Assembly (NCBI RefSeq): GCF_016406125.1
Contig: NZ_CP066339.1
Span: 3,720,001 to 3,784,000 of the forward strand
DNA length: 64,000 nucleotides
Direction: 5' to 3'
From: Alicyclobacillus sp. SO9
GTDB lineage: Bacteria; Bacillota; Bacilli; Alicyclobacillales; Alicyclobacillaceae
Part shown: positions 53,784-63,405 of the stretch, in pieces
How the letters are laid out: every line of letters starts with the position of its first letter
How positions within the stretch are numbered: position 1 is the stretch's first letter
Made by a program: the position numbers and the translations under genes
Notes under the pieces: generated by a model
The model's database searches: none
Told to the model about the DNA's origin: nothing
Seen by the model: the letters and a program-made list of their open reading frames with translations, nothing else

Positions 53784-55061
53784 ATGATGGTTCATGCCGT
53801 TGTCGGCGCTCAGTACGGCGATGAAGGAAAAGGGAAAATGGTGGACTATTTCGCAGTCCATGCAGACATGGTAATTCGTTTTCAAGGTGGAGGAAACGCA
53901 GGTCATACCATTGTCAACGAATTCGGCAAGTTTGCCTTGCACCTCGTACCTTCGGGAATTTTCAACCCGAAAACCACCTGCGTTCTCGGCACAGGTGTTA
54001 TGATTCATCCTAAGAACCTGGTGGCAGAACTGCAAACCATTAAGGATGCGGGCATTGACACCGGGAACCTCGTCATTTCCGAACGAGCACATATGGTTCT
54101 TCCTTATCACATTTGGCAGGATGAATATGAAGAATCGCTTCGCGACAGGAAAGTCGGAACGACGCTGCAGGGAATTGGGCCTGCGGTTCAAGACAAAGTC
54201 GGGCGGTTCGGGCTTCAGATGGGAGAGCTTCGCGACGTAGACCGCTTCCGCAAGAGACTGGAAGAAGCCTATGCGTTTAAACTTAAGAGAATTCCCGGTC
54301 TAAAAGACTACAGCGGTGAGTTCGATGATATGTGGAAGGAATTGATGGCAGCAAGGGAAGTTTTGCTGCCCTACATTCAAGATACCTCACCTTTGATTCA
54401 AACAGCTGTCAGCGAAGGTAAAGAGGTCTTACTCGAAGGACAACTTGGTGTGATGCGCGATCTCGATTGGGGCGTCTACCCCTTCGTCACCTCTTCCAAT
54501 CCAATATCCGGTGGTATACCGGCCGGTGCAGGTATACCACCTCGGCTTGTGACAGATGTGACAGGCATCACCAAAGCCTACACGACAGCTGTCGGAGCCG
54601 GCCCATTCCCAACAAAGCTAGAAGATGAGTCTGGGCGACACCTGCAACAACGCGGGCAGGAGTTCGGGGCAACAACAGGACGCAGTCGTGACTGCGGTTG
54701 GCTCGACATCCCTACACTCAAATACGGCACATGGCTAAACGGATATACCAAGTTGGCCCTGATGAAGCTGGACGTCCTCAGCGGCTTAAAGAAAGTAGCC
54801 ATTTGCACAGCCTACGAATTAGACGGAAAGACGTACGATACTCCTGTCCCTGGGTACCTTCTGGACAACGTGACACCCGTGTATGAGTGGCTCGACGGTT
54901 GGGACGATGACATATCAGCATGCCGCCGCCGTGAGGATTTACCAGAAAGCGCACAGACTTTTGTGAAAAGGGTAGAGGAACTGACAGGTGTCCCCATTCG
55001 ATACATTTCCGTGGGGCCTCGCCGACAGCAGACAATCATCGTCGAGGAAGAATTGGCTTAA
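53784..55061 (+). CDS. purA: Adenylosuccinate synthetase
   Basis: A 425-residue enzyme joining IMP and aspartate with GTP to give adenylosuccinate. The GTP loop GAQYGDEGKGKMVDYF keeps the catalytic Asp, and GGGNAGHTIV has the catalytic His. KVGTTLQGIGPA, VGAGPFPTKL and FGATTGRSRDCGWLD are conserved. One segment, EGQLGVMRDLDWGVYPFVTSSNP, departs from the usual [22 protein letters not shown], with Trp in place of His. It is therefore a divergent PurA, perhaps a second copy. GGAGG precedes the ATG. Confidence 0.93.
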   Translation: MMVHAVVGAQYGDEGKGKMVDYFAVHADMVIRFQGGGNAGHTIVNEFGKFALHLVPSGIFNPKTTCVLGTGVMIHPKNLVAELQTIKDAGIDTGNLVISERAHMVLPYHIWQDEYEESLRDRKVGTTLQGIGPAVQDKVGRFGLQMGELRDVDRFRKRLEEAYAFKLKRIPGLKDYSGEFDDMWKELMAAREVLLPYIQDTSPLIQTAVSEGKEVLLEGQLGVMRDLDWGVYPFVTSSNPISGGIPAGAGIPPRLVTDVTGITKAYTTAVGAGPFPTKLEDESGRHLQQRGQEFGATTGRSRDCGWLDIPTLKYGTWLNGYTKLALMKLDVLSGLKKVAICTAYELDGKTYDTPVPGYLLDNVTPVYEWLDGWDDDISACRRREDLPESAQTFVKRVEELTGVPIRYISVGPRRQQTIIVEEELA

Positions 55062-55188
55062 CCAACAAGCGCGGGAACGACCGGCGCTGTGCTGGAAAGT
55101 CAGCTCACCGCCGGCTTCAGTCGCGCCAAACTAAGCCAACCAAGTTCAGCTCGATTCGACTGGATTCAGGGCAGCAACGGAGGCATTC

Positions 55189-56142
55189 ATGTCCAATTTC
55201 AATTTGGAAGCACCCCTAGACACGGCTTACAAAACCGCACAGACGAGCAGAATTCGAGGCTTTATAATGGTTCTAGTCGGTGCAGCATTGTGGGGAATTT
55301 CAGGAACCGTGGCACAACGATTGTTTCAATTTGACTCCTTTCACCCGGCTTGGTTAGTTGCAGTGCGCATGAGTGTATCGGGTCTTGTTCTGCTCACGAT
55401 TGCGGGCTTACGCAGACATCATCCTTTCGCTGTATGGCGTACTCCAGGCTATCGGAGCCGCTTACTGATATTTTCCTTCGCGGGGCTGCTCGCTGTCCAG
55501 TACACGTTCTTCGCGGCAGTTGCCACTGGAAACGCTGCTACGGCTACATTCCTGCAATACCTGGGACCTGTCTTTATTACCGTATATTTTGCTATTCGAC
55601 TTAGAAAACTGCCGGGCAAAAGTGAACTCTTTGCTGTCCTGTTCGCCGTCATTGGAACGCTGTTGCTCGTTACGAACGGACACCTTTCCACCCTGATTGT
55701 CCCCGTAAAAGCTGTCATTTGGGGGCTGCTGTCGGCGTTAGCCTTAGCATTTTATACCGTTTATCCCGGTAACTTGATCCGTCGTTTTGATTCTGCATCG
55801 ATGATTGGCTGGGGCATGCTTCTTGGTGGACTTGGCCTCTACAGTGTGGCGCCTCCATGGGCGGTTGCAGGGCAGCAATGGTCATGGCTCAGTGCGCTGT
55901 TTGTTGCAATTGTGGTCATTTTTGGGACACTGATTCCCTTTTATCTGTATCTTGCCAGCCTGCGTCACATCTCTCCGTCTGAAACCAGCTTGCTGGGCGG
56001 ACTAGAACCTCTTGCCGCCACTGTTACATCGGTTCTCTGGTTGCACATCCCCTTTGGTGTGGCAACCGCTGCTGGTGGATTATGTATTCTTGCAACGGTG
56101 ACCCTGCTGAGTGTTCTGCCTCGCAATAAAACTGTACAATAG
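55189..56142 (+). CDS. EamA-family transporter
   Basis: A 317-residue drug/metabolite transporter with ten spans in two EamA repeats: VGAALWGISGTVAQRLFQ at the start of the first and AVIWGLLSALALAFYTVYPG at the second. The HISPSETSLLGGLEPLAATV motif near the end is typical. GGAGG lies 5 nt before the ATG. Such proteins export amino acids or other metabolites; the substrate is unknown. Confidence 0.92.
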   Translation: MSNFNLEAPLDTAYKTAQTSRIRGFIMVLVGAALWGISGTVAQRLFQFDSFHPAWLVAVRMSVSGLVLLTIAGLRRHHPFAVWRTPGYRSRLLIFSFAGLLAVQYTFFAAVATGNAATATFLQYLGPVFITVYFAIRLRKLPGKSELFAVLFAVIGTLLLVTNGHLSTLIVPVKAVIWGLLSALALAFYTVYPGNLIRRFDSASMIGWGMLLGGLGLYSVAPPWAVAGQQWSWLSALFVAIVVIFGTLIPFYLYLASLRHISPSETSLLGGLEPLAATVTSVLWLHIPFGVATAAGGLCILATVTLLSVLPRNKTVQ

Positions 56143-56238
56143 ATTATAAATCAGATTGTGAACTAGTTCGTGAATCAAATTGTGAATTAGGTTGTAACTC
56201 GGCATAACTCAGGCTCTAAATCGTATTCGTTCAGATGG

Positions 56239-57360
56239 ATGTGGGATATCGTGCGTAAAGTGACTGACACACTCTCGAATTGGATGTTTCAACAAAACTG
56301 GGTGCGTATTGGAGAATTCCTTCTTCTCTGTCTAATAATTCTGTCAACACGGGTGGTACTTAGGGTCCTGCTGAACCGGCTGGAGACTCACCACGGTGCA
56401 AAACGATGGATTCATGTATTGAAGTCACTCGTAAACTGGGGGACTTTTTACGCACTCTTAGTACTCATACTCGCTTATTTTTCCAGCTCTAAGTGGATGT
56501 TTAGTCGGCTGTTCACCATCGGTAAGGCTGAAATTTCCCCGTTTGTCGTGATTATTGCCATTCTCATTATATCCTTTGCGAATCGCTCCGCTGTTCTTAT
56601 CAAGCGCCTGATGCTGCCCAACATTTATGAACGCTATCAGTTTGATATTGGACTGCGGTATACGCTCGATAGAGTTGTCCATTACAGTATTGTCGTGCTT
56701 GCCGTGCTCATCAGTTTAAGCACCGTCGGCATCAACCTTAGTACATTAACAGTGTTTGCCGGAGTGGTCGGAGTAGGGATTGGTTTTGGAATGCAAAACA
56801 TTGCTTCCAATTTCATTTCCGGCTTGATTATCTTGTTTGAACGTCCCATTAAGGTGGGAGACAGAGTCATGATTAAAAACGTCGTGGGAGATGTAGAACG
56901 TATCAATATGCGGGCGACAATTGTTAAGACGCTGGAAAACGAGCACATCATTATCCCGAATTCATATTTTCTGCAGGAGCAAGTTGTGAATCGATCGTAT
57001 GGGGATTTAACGCTGCGGCTGACTATCGACATAGGTGTGTCGTACGACGCTGATGTTGACGAAGTGCGTGACGCTCTGTTGACGGCGGTAAGCTTGGAAA
57101 GGACTCATTCCCCCGAAATACTACAAACGCCGCAGCCATTTGTAAATTTTCAGGCTTACGGCGATTCATCTCTCGACTTCCAACTCTTTGTCTGGATCTC
57201 TCATTCCACTGCTCAAATAGAGGTCAGCAGTAACTTGCGATTCCGAGTCTGGCATGAACTGGCGCGGCGAGATATAGAAATTCCGTTTCCACAACGGGAT
57301 TTGCATATTCGAAGCATTGATGACGAGTTGTTGACGAAACTGCGGGAAAGCAGACAGTGA
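56239..57360 (+). CDS. MscS-family mechanosensitive channel
   Basis: A 373-residue protein with about four membrane spans followed by the MscS pore and beta domain. The pore helix region reads TLTVFAGVVGVGIGFGMQNIASNFISGLIILFERPIKVGD, and then RINMRATIVKTLENEHIIIPNS. A cytoplasmic alpha/beta domain completes it. It opens under membrane tension to release solutes after osmotic downshock. Start at 56239 or at the GTG at 56251. Confidence 0.93.
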   Translation: MWDIVRKVTDTLSNWMFQQNWVRIGEFLLLCLIILSTRVVLRVLLNRLETHHGAKRWIHVLKSLVNWGTFYALLVLILAYFSSSKWMFSRLFTIGKAEISPFVVIIAILIISFANRSAVLIKRLMLPNIYERYQFDIGLRYTLDRVVHYSIVVLAVLISLSTVGINLSTLTVFAGVVGVGIGFGMQNIASNFISGLIILFERPIKVGDRVMIKNVVGDVERINMRATIVKTLENEHIIIPNSYFLQEQVVNRSYGDLTLRLTIDIGVSYDADVDEVRDALLTAVSLERTHSPEILQTPQPFVNFQAYGDSSLDFQLFVWISHSTAQIEVSSNLRFRVWHELARRDIEIPFPQRDLHIRSIDDELLTKLRESRQ

Positions 57361-57367
57361 AGTGCGA

Positions 57368-57736
57368 CTAGACGGCGTTATACAACACCCTTGACACCAC
57401 AGGTGTCTCGTACAAATCTGATACATCGTTGTGCAAGATGCCTTGTAAAGCTACGACAAACCCCTCCGCATCGCCCTCGATGAAAGGGTTGGGCAACAGA
57501 TATGCAGTGCCGTCAGTCAAATAGCACAATTCGCTGTCCCCTTCAAAATTCATACCTTCCTGTCTCGACCAAAGGATGAGAAATTCTCCATCAAGGCCGA
57601 ACGCGGTTTGCGCCCATTTTGTTAAGTGATGACAAACTTGATTTACGTCGTTGCTGGTGTAGTGATTTTCCCACATCGAAGTTGTATACTCATGATTCCT
57701 CAAAAATTCCGCGAAAGACAACAGAACAGACGGCAT
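57368..57736 (-). CDS. Unknown small protein
   Basis: A 122-residue soluble protein starting MPSVLLSFAEFLRNHEYT, with GGAG 7 nt upstream of the ATG at 57736. It contains CHHLTKWAQTAFGLDGEFLILWSRQEGMNF and an acidic VLHNDVSDLYETP-like end. No family is recognised. It ends 8 nt from the stop of the convergent MscS gene. Confidence 0.65.
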   Translation of the reverse strand: MPSVLLSFAEFLRNHEYTTSMWENHYTSNDVNQVCHHLTKWAQTAFGLDGEFLILWSRQEGMNFEGDSELCYLTDGTAYLLPNPFIEGDAEGFVVALQGILHNDVSDLYETPVVSRVLYNAV

Positions 57737-57864
57737 TTCAACACTCCTCTTCACCTGTGCTTGAATAAAAACGTTTTAACCATCGATCCGGTTATTTCAT
57801 GCACAAACGCTTTCATCTCCGTTTGTCATAATAATAGCACCACTTCCGGTTGAAGAGAAAGAAA

Positions 57865-57885
57865 ACGGCGTCTAAAGGACGCCGT
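57865..57885 (-). terminator. Terminator of the secreted-protein gene
   Basis: ACGGCGTC / GACGCCGT, a perfect 8-bp stem with a 5-nt loop and a T-rich tail on the minus strand, about 80 nt after the secreted protein stop. Confidence 0.75.
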
Positions 57886-57963
57886 ATCTTAATAAATCCA
57901 CTCCTATTTCTACTACACTTTTCAAGCAACTTACGTTTCAATTAGCCCGCTGTCAACTCACTG

Positions 57964-58977
57964 TCAACCCACTGTGTTAGTGTTGTTGACCGTACTCGTA
58001 ACCGGGTTGTTTGTAGTTGAATTGGTGGAGTTCAGTCCTGTCGAATTGGACGGAGACGACGCATCTGCCTGCGCAGCTGCGCTTTCCAGGTTGGCCGCCA
58101 GTTTTTCAAGTGCTTGGGCAGCCGTAGTCATAGCCTTAGTCTTAGCTACTTCTCTCGCCTGAGCGGCCTGAATTGCACTAATGGCCTGCGCCAAATCTCC
58201 CTTTTTCTCATTGTCCGAAGACTCTGCAGCACTCTTATCCGCCTCATTTTGATTTTGCAGAGCTGTCTGTAAGGTACTTAGCACTTGCTTCGCACTGGTG
58301 ATAGAAGTGGTAACCTCACTTGAGGCACCAGCTGCAATCGCGTCCTGCATACCGTGAATGTAGTCATGAAGTGCATTCACCAAGCTCTGATGTGCAGCAT
58401 GTGCTTGCTGGATAGCTGTGTGGTAGTTATTCAAAGCTGTATGTAGCTGCTGCAAAGCTTGTTGATGTGCCTGTTTCTGGCTCGTATCAGAACTTGAGCT
58501 CGTGCTCTTTGAAGGGGCTGTGGACTTGCTGCTCCCTGCATTAGAATGGTCGGAAGAACTGTTCTGATTACTTGGACTCTGATTTCCGGCGGCAGCTGAC
58601 TTTTTATTGTCACTGCTCTTTTGTTTCTCCTGCTCGGAGCTGTGACTTTGCTTCTGCTGAGTCGGATTTTGAACAGTCTGTCCAGACGTACTTTGCTTCT
58701 TCTGGCTATCTCCGCCATTGTCTTCGCTGCTATTTGAATCCTTGTGCTGCCCGCTGTCCTCGAAATCCTTTTTCCTGGCTCCGCTTTGAGCCGGTGCATT
58801 GCCGAATTGTCCAGTGGAATTTTCAATGGAGTTCGATACCACTTGGTTGGACAGTTTAAACTGCCCGCCGTCTCCGCCGTCGTGACCGTCCGCCAAAGCA
58901 ATAGAATTTCCCACCAACGGAGCGGCCATGGACAATGTCAGGATTGTACCTGCGATTAATGCTGCTACTCTCTTCAT
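57964..58977 (-). CDS. Secreted low-complexity protein
   Basis: A 337-residue exported protein. A signal peptide (about residues 1-29, ending IALADG) precedes a Ser/Asn/Gln/Lys-rich disordered stretch to residue 165. Residues 170-310 are Ala/Gln-rich helices ([21 protein letters not shown]), then a Ser/Asn/Thr tail. No enzymatic motif is present. It may be a surface or biofilm-associated protein. Strong MKR start with AGGAGG upstream. Confidence 0.8.
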
Positions 58978-59062
58978 ACATGAGCCTCCTTAAAAACGAC
59001 GTTTGTTTCCCCCGGACAATATTATTGAATAATTTCTATGCGCCATTGCACTCCAACTGGTC

Positions 59063-59428
59063 TTAATGAAGTTCGTCGACAATCTTGACCATCTGATTCA
59101 CGGTGGCCTGCGCTTTTGTTTTCTGAGTCGCACTGATATTTGGGCTTGATCCTTTTGAGGTCACGCTGGTTTGTGACTGAACACTCCCCTGCGAACCCGT
59201 GGATGACCCGCTGCTGCTCGATCCGCTAGTTGTACTAGACGTTGTCTGAATTTTCGAAGCGGATTTCGATGATGTCGAGGCAGAAGCTTTGGTTGTACCG
59301 GTCAGATTGCCCGACGCACCAGCCGCCGCGTTTCCTGAAATCAGCGCTTTGGATTGGGTGGCACACCCCGTTAGGGCGCCAATCACTAGGAAGCTTACAA
59401 ACGCTGCACCGACTATGGATCTTTGCAT
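59063..59428 (-). CDS. Putative lipoprotein
   Basis: A 121-residue lipoprotein. The signal ends in a lipobox, VIGALTGC, near residue 22, followed by a Ser/Thr-rich linker and a short C-terminal helix (TQKTKAQATVNQMVKIVDELH). The ATG at 59428 has a long G-run upstream. It sits next to the secreted low-complexity protein, and both may be surface exposed. Confidence 0.78.
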   Translation of the reverse strand: MQRSIVGAAFVSFLVIGALTGCATQSKALISGNAAAGASGNLTGTTKASASTSSKSASKIQTTSSTTSGSSSSGSSTGSQGSVQSQTSVTSKGSSPNISATQKTKAQATVNQMVKIVDELH

Positions 59429-59613
59429 CACTGTCCCCCCCATCTAAGAAATTGCGTTCGGAAACTGCAAATCCTGTCAGAAAAGTCGCACAGGAGCAGC
59501 CGCCGAACCGATGAACCTCAGTGATTGAGGCTCAACGTCTTTAATACTCATAGATTCGGCAGGATTTAAGAGTTTATGGGGGTATGAGAGATAAAATCAG
59601 GAGCTGTGTCGGT

Positions 59614-61065
59614 TTAAGCGTCGTTCTTTGCGTTTTCGACGCCAGGCTTAATGGCCGCCAACAGCAGCGTTATGGACGCCAAAACCAGAACTCCTGTAAA
59701 CGACATGTGGAAGGCACGATTCATTTCAAGCGGGCTCGCACTGTGCTCAGTCACATGCTGGCTGAGCAAGAACAACTCGTATAAGAGCCCGCCCGCAGTA
59801 ACACCAAAACTCATACCCAAAGTACGTGCCATATTGAGGACGCCGCCTGCGACCCCAAGCATGTTCCTTGTTACACTTCCCATGACGCTTGCATTGTTTG
59901 GTGGCGTATAAAGCCCCAGTCCAAGTCCTGTGAACAAAAGACCTGCTACGAGCCACCACTGGTTGTGCCCGGGAGATATTTGGGTCAAGGACAGCAGACC
60001 TACCATGGCTGATGCCATACCGGCCAGAGTGGGCAAACGGGATCCCACCTTGTCTGAAATCATACCAGCGAACGGAGTCGAAACAGCCATGCCCGCTGGA
60101 ATGATAGTGAGGTATAGGCCACTGGTAAACGCAGACAGCAGGGCGACCCGCTCGAGAAAGAAGGGGACCAGAAAAATAACCGCGTACATGACGGCAAAGG
60201 ACAGAACCCCTCCGGTGTTTCCAACTGAAAAAGTCCGGTTGCGGAAGATGGACAGGTTAATAAGAGGATGACGGGTCCTGTGTTCCACAAAGATAAACAG
60301 CAGAAAGCAGACTACACTAACAGCAAGACTCGCATACATTTTGCCGCCCATTCCCTGTTTCACTCCGGTATTCAGCAGATACATCAGGGATACAAGGGTT
60401 GGTGCCAACAGCAACGTTCCCCACATGTCGAACTTCTCTCGGGCTTGTCCCACTTTGTCTTTTGGCAGCCACCTGAAGCCGAGAATGGTGCCGATGATTC
60501 CCACAGGTACATTTACGAAGAAAATCCACTTCCAGCCGAACGCTGCCAACAAAGCGCCGCCGATGGCAGGGCCTAGGCTGAGCCCAATGCCCTGAGCACT
60601 GGCCTGAAAGCCAATCGCCTTTCCCCTGTCTGATGCGGGCGTATAGGCCGTAATGATAGAAACACTGTTGGCTTGCAACATGCCAGCTCCAATGGCCTGT
60701 AATACCCGTGCCCCGAGCAGAAAGGGCAAATTCCCGGAAAATCCACATAACGCTGATGAAACAGCAAAAACAATAAAACCGGTACTGTACATCCAACTTC
60801 TACCGAACATATCTGCCATTCTTCCCAGCGGCACTATGACGGCCGCCAGTGTCAGTAAGTACGCAAGACTTACCCAAGATACCAAACTCATAGAGACGTG
60901 AAACTGTCGTTGCAGCGTCGGCAGTGCAATATTGACAATACTTGCATCCAGAGCAGCCATAAAGGCACCGATACACACTGTTCCCACAACAAGCCAATGC
61001 CGCTGCGACTGGCCAACTCTGCCTTCCTTATGATAATGCGGCAGGGTTGTATTCGTGGATGTCAT
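59614..61065 (-). CDS. EmrB/QacA-type multidrug MFS transporter
   Basis: A 483-residue proton-driven exporter with fourteen spans (DHA2 group). Family motifs are LDASIVNIALPTLQ in span 1, PLGRMADMFGRSWMYSTGF after span 2 and the antiporter motif GAGMLQANSVSIITAYTPASDRGKAIG. The start MTSTNTT at 61065 lies 13 nt from AGGAG; an earlier start at 61098 is possible. Drug efflux is inferred from the family. Confidence 0.93.
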   Translation of the reverse strand: MTSTNTTLPHYHKEGRVGQSQRHWLVVGTVCIGAFMAALDASIVNIALPTLQRQFHVSMSLVSWVSLAYLLTLAAVIVPLGRMADMFGRSWMYSTGFIVFAVSSALCGFSGNLPFLLGARVLQAIGAGMLQANSVSIITAYTPASDRGKAIGFQASAQGIGLSLGPAIGGALLAAFGWKWIFFVNVPVGIIGTILGFRWLPKDKVGQAREKFDMWGTLLLAPTLVSLMYLLNTGVKQGMGGKMYASLAVSVVCFLLFIFVEHRTRHPLINLSIFRNRTFSVGNTGGVLSFAVMYAVIFLVPFFLERVALLSAFTSGLYLTIIPAGMAVSTPFAGMISDKVGSRLPTLAGMASAMVGLLSLTQISPGHNQWWLVAGLLFTGLGLGLYTPPNNASVMGSVTRNMLGVAGGVLNMARTLGMSFGVTAGGLLYELFLLSQHVTEHSASPLEMNRAFHMSFTGVLVLASITLLLAAIKPGVENAKNDA

Positions 61066-61636
61066 GATTCGTATTTCTCTCCTCTCCAGCCTCAGCAAGA
61101 GTCCTTCATATTAGATTAAATATATCGCGCCGGCTAAGCGGCCCGAACGGTGCCTGTTGCCCGCATTTGTAGTCGTAGTCTCTATCTCACCCAACACAGA
61201 CAAGGTGTGGCCAGGTGTGAATTGAGCCGCTGACGCACTTCGATAAGGAACCGTGTCAACGTCATAACTCAATAAGAAAGTATAGGCCATATTACCTGTA
61301 TCACAGCCGCTGGTTTGAGTCAATCTGTAAAATGGTTTACGGGACCTGTGTGCTTTGCACGAAAACAGCGTCACATTCGAAGGTGAAATCGCTTTGCTGT
61401 CGTCATATAGGATTTAATGTATTCGTCTTCGAAACTGGTTGTCTTAGACTACGGACCGTAGTCCATCTGTACCGGCCGCATGTACACTGCAAAAAGTCAA
61501 AAATGGTGCATTCTAATCTTCTGGTATTTCATAAGAGGTTTTAAGATAGTAACCAAAGAACAGAAGAAATCTGACGTGTTGTTAGTGGTTTTTTACTGAA
61601 ATAATGACTTTGGAAATCTAAAAGCCGGTGATTGAG
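61066..61636. other. Gap without genes
   Basis: About 570 nt between two divergent genes with only short overlapping frames. No strong hairpin, repeat or promoter was identified. Confidence 0.5.
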
Positions 61637-62236
61637 ATGAGACTGAGAATCTCCAGAACAGGGGAAAAAATTCGCCGTACAGATGCCTTATTTGTTGATG
61701 CGATACAAACGCGGTCCAGTCTTCTGACTGCCTTGATTGTTGTAACCCTTTGCATATGGGGTTCGTCGACGGGACACGTATGGTTTGTTGCAGGTATTAT
61801 GGTCGTTGGAGCGCTAAGCTATTTCTTTGGCATTGTCATCGCGTTACTAGGGGGCCTAGCTTTCACCTGCATCGAATTATTTGCTGCTGCAATACCCCAT
61901 ATGCAGGCGTCTGTCATTTTCATGGAAATAACCGGATATATAATGATTACATGGCTGGGATACCGTCACAAAGAGCAAAAAGAACTACAGCAGGAACATA
62001 TACAGCAACAGCAGTTTGTAAGCCATTCCGATCAAGTCATTCCATGGAGCGTAACCAACGAAGTGAGAACATCGTTAGCCGCGGTGCGATTCCTGCTGTT
62101 TCCGTTAGACACGGATGAACAGAAAGACGCAACCCTGGAAAAAGCAACAGCAGAGCTGTCCCGCTTGGAGCATCTGTTTAATGAAATGGAGCAAGATAAA
62201 TTGAAAGAGGCAAATCAGGAGACCACGATTCACTAG
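61637..62236 (+). CDS. Membrane protein with degenerate histidine-kinase-like helix
   Basis: A 199-residue protein. Four hydrophobic segments (residues 30-115) are followed by a Gln-rich coiled coil and SVTNEVRTSLAAVRFLLFP. The last piece resembles the phosphoacceptor helix of histidine kinases, SHELRTPL, but the His is replaced by Asn and no ATPase domain follows. It may be a sensor-like scaffold or a decayed kinase. ATG at 61637 with GGTGAT upstream. Confidence 0.6.
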   Translation: MRLRISRTGEKIRRTDALFVDAIQTRSSLLTALIVVTLCIWGSSTGHVWFVAGIMVVGALSYFFGIVIALLGGLAFTCIELFAAAIPHMQASVIFMEITGYIMITWLGYRHKEQKELQQEHIQQQQFVSHSDQVIPWSVTNEVRTSLAAVRFLLFPLDTDEQKDATLEKATAELSRLEHLFNEMEQDKLKEANQETTIH

Positions 62237-62390
62237 GGAGCAGGTCTGTTTGGTGAAAAGTTCGCCGGGGCGATGCCGAAGCATGCATCAAAGGGTGTAT
62301 CAAGAGTAGAGGTGTATCAAGAACAGATTCGAATATGGGGTTTCAGGAATTAACAGTGGTCGTCAAATAATTTTACCGCACCAAAAGAGT

Positions 62391-62432
62391 GGGCAATTCT
62401 CAGCCGCAAAGAATATCGGCTGAGAATTGCCC
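62391..62432. terminator. Strong bidirectional terminator
   Basis: GGGCAATTCTCAGCCG pairs perfectly with CGGCTGAGAATTGCCC, a 16-bp stem with a 10-nt loop. It lies against the response-regulator stop codon and also closes the plus-strand transcript from the left. Confidence 0.9.
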
Positions 62433-63128
62433 TTACTTTGACTCGTCGTCATCATCTTGCTCAATAACATACCCTTCTCGAACTGCGTAGGCCGCGGCCT
62501 GCACACGATTTCCGAGATGCAGCTTCTCTAATATATTCCGAACGTGATTGCGGACTGTGTTTTCACTGATATAAAGAGCACTGGCGATGTCTCTATTCGT
62601 CGAGCCTACGCTCAAATGGCGCAATACCTCAACTTCACGCTCCGTCAATTCGTCCACCTGCTGTCGAACGGGCTTGGAAGCAGGTTTAGAAAATTCACTG
62701 ATAATCTGCATGGCAAGGTTCCCTGGAATGACCGGTTCCCCCGCACTGACACGTTTAACGCTGTCAATCACAACCGTCGGACTGGCGTTCTTCAGAACAT
62801 AGCCAGATGCACCCGACTTGACGGCTTCAAACAGCATTTCTTCAGCATCAGACACAGTCAGAATCAAAATCTTCACGTACGGGTGTTCCCGCTTAATCTG
62901 CCTTGTCGCTTCGAGTCCGTCACAAACGGGCATGTTAATATCCATGAGGACCACATCAGGCAGCAACTCGCGGCATTTCTCAATGGCGATCTCGCCATTT
63001 TCAGCCTCCGCCACAATATCAATTTCACTCGATTTCTGGAGAATCGAGCAGACTCCTTGACGAAACAATTCGTGATCGTCGACGACTAAAACACGGATCT
63101 TGGACTGAACATCCTCGGTACCCGGCAT
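62433..63128 (-). CDS. NarL/LuxR-family response regulator
   Basis: A 231-residue response regulator. The receiver has DDHELFR, phosphoacceptor Asp in VVLMDINMPVCDG, and KSGASGYVLKNAS. The output domain has LTEREVEVLRHLSVGSTNRDIASALYISENTVRNHVRNIL. The ATG at 63128 has AGGAG 8 nt upstream. It ends in an acidic QDDDDESK tail. It probably pairs with the kinase encoded divergently at 63406. Confidence 0.93.
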   Translation of the reverse strand: MPGTEDVQSKIRVLVVDDHELFRQGVCSILQKSSEIDIVAEAENGEIAIEKCRELLPDVVLMDINMPVCDGLEATRQIKREHPYVKILILTVSDAEEMLFEAVKSGASGYVLKNASPTVVIDSVKRVSAGEPVIPGNLAMQIISEFSKPASKPVRQQVDELTEREVEVLRHLSVGSTNRDIASALYISENTVRNHVRNILEKLHLGNRVQAAAYAVREGYVIEQDDDDESK

Positions 63129-63315
63129 ATTTTGCGCTCCTAACCTTAAGTGTCGTTCTTTATTCACTATCATACCCTGTTTCGCTTATTTCCTCCATAT
63201 GTGAATGTAATGAGAGCATATAGTTGTATATAACTAAGCAAAATAGTCCATTATAACTACTTTGCAGTCATCCTTGTGGCATGCGCATGTTGCCAAGACT
63301 TATGGTACCTTGTCA

Positions 63316-63337
63316 GTAAGGCTTCGTATGTCCTTAC
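63316..63337. promoter_or_regulatory. Inverted repeat between response regulator and kinase genes
   Basis: GTAAGG N10 CCTTAC lies in the 277-nt divergent region and could be a binding site for the response regulator dimer. No other gene is seen in that gap. Confidence 0.45.
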
Positions 63338-63405
63338 GACATCGTTTGCACAGAGTCCGGATACACTATCTACGGGCCCAGTCCATGTAGAAGAGAGGGA
63401 GTCAT

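Noticed and set aside
53784-55061. PurZ (2-aminoadenylosuccinate synthetase) for Z-genome phages
   Set aside because: The GTP loop has GDEGKG with the catalytic Asp kept, as in PurA; no phage genes are nearby.
61111-61374. Open frame of 87 codons after the EmrB-type gene
   Set aside because: No ribosome site and no protein-like features; overlaps an otherwise empty gap.
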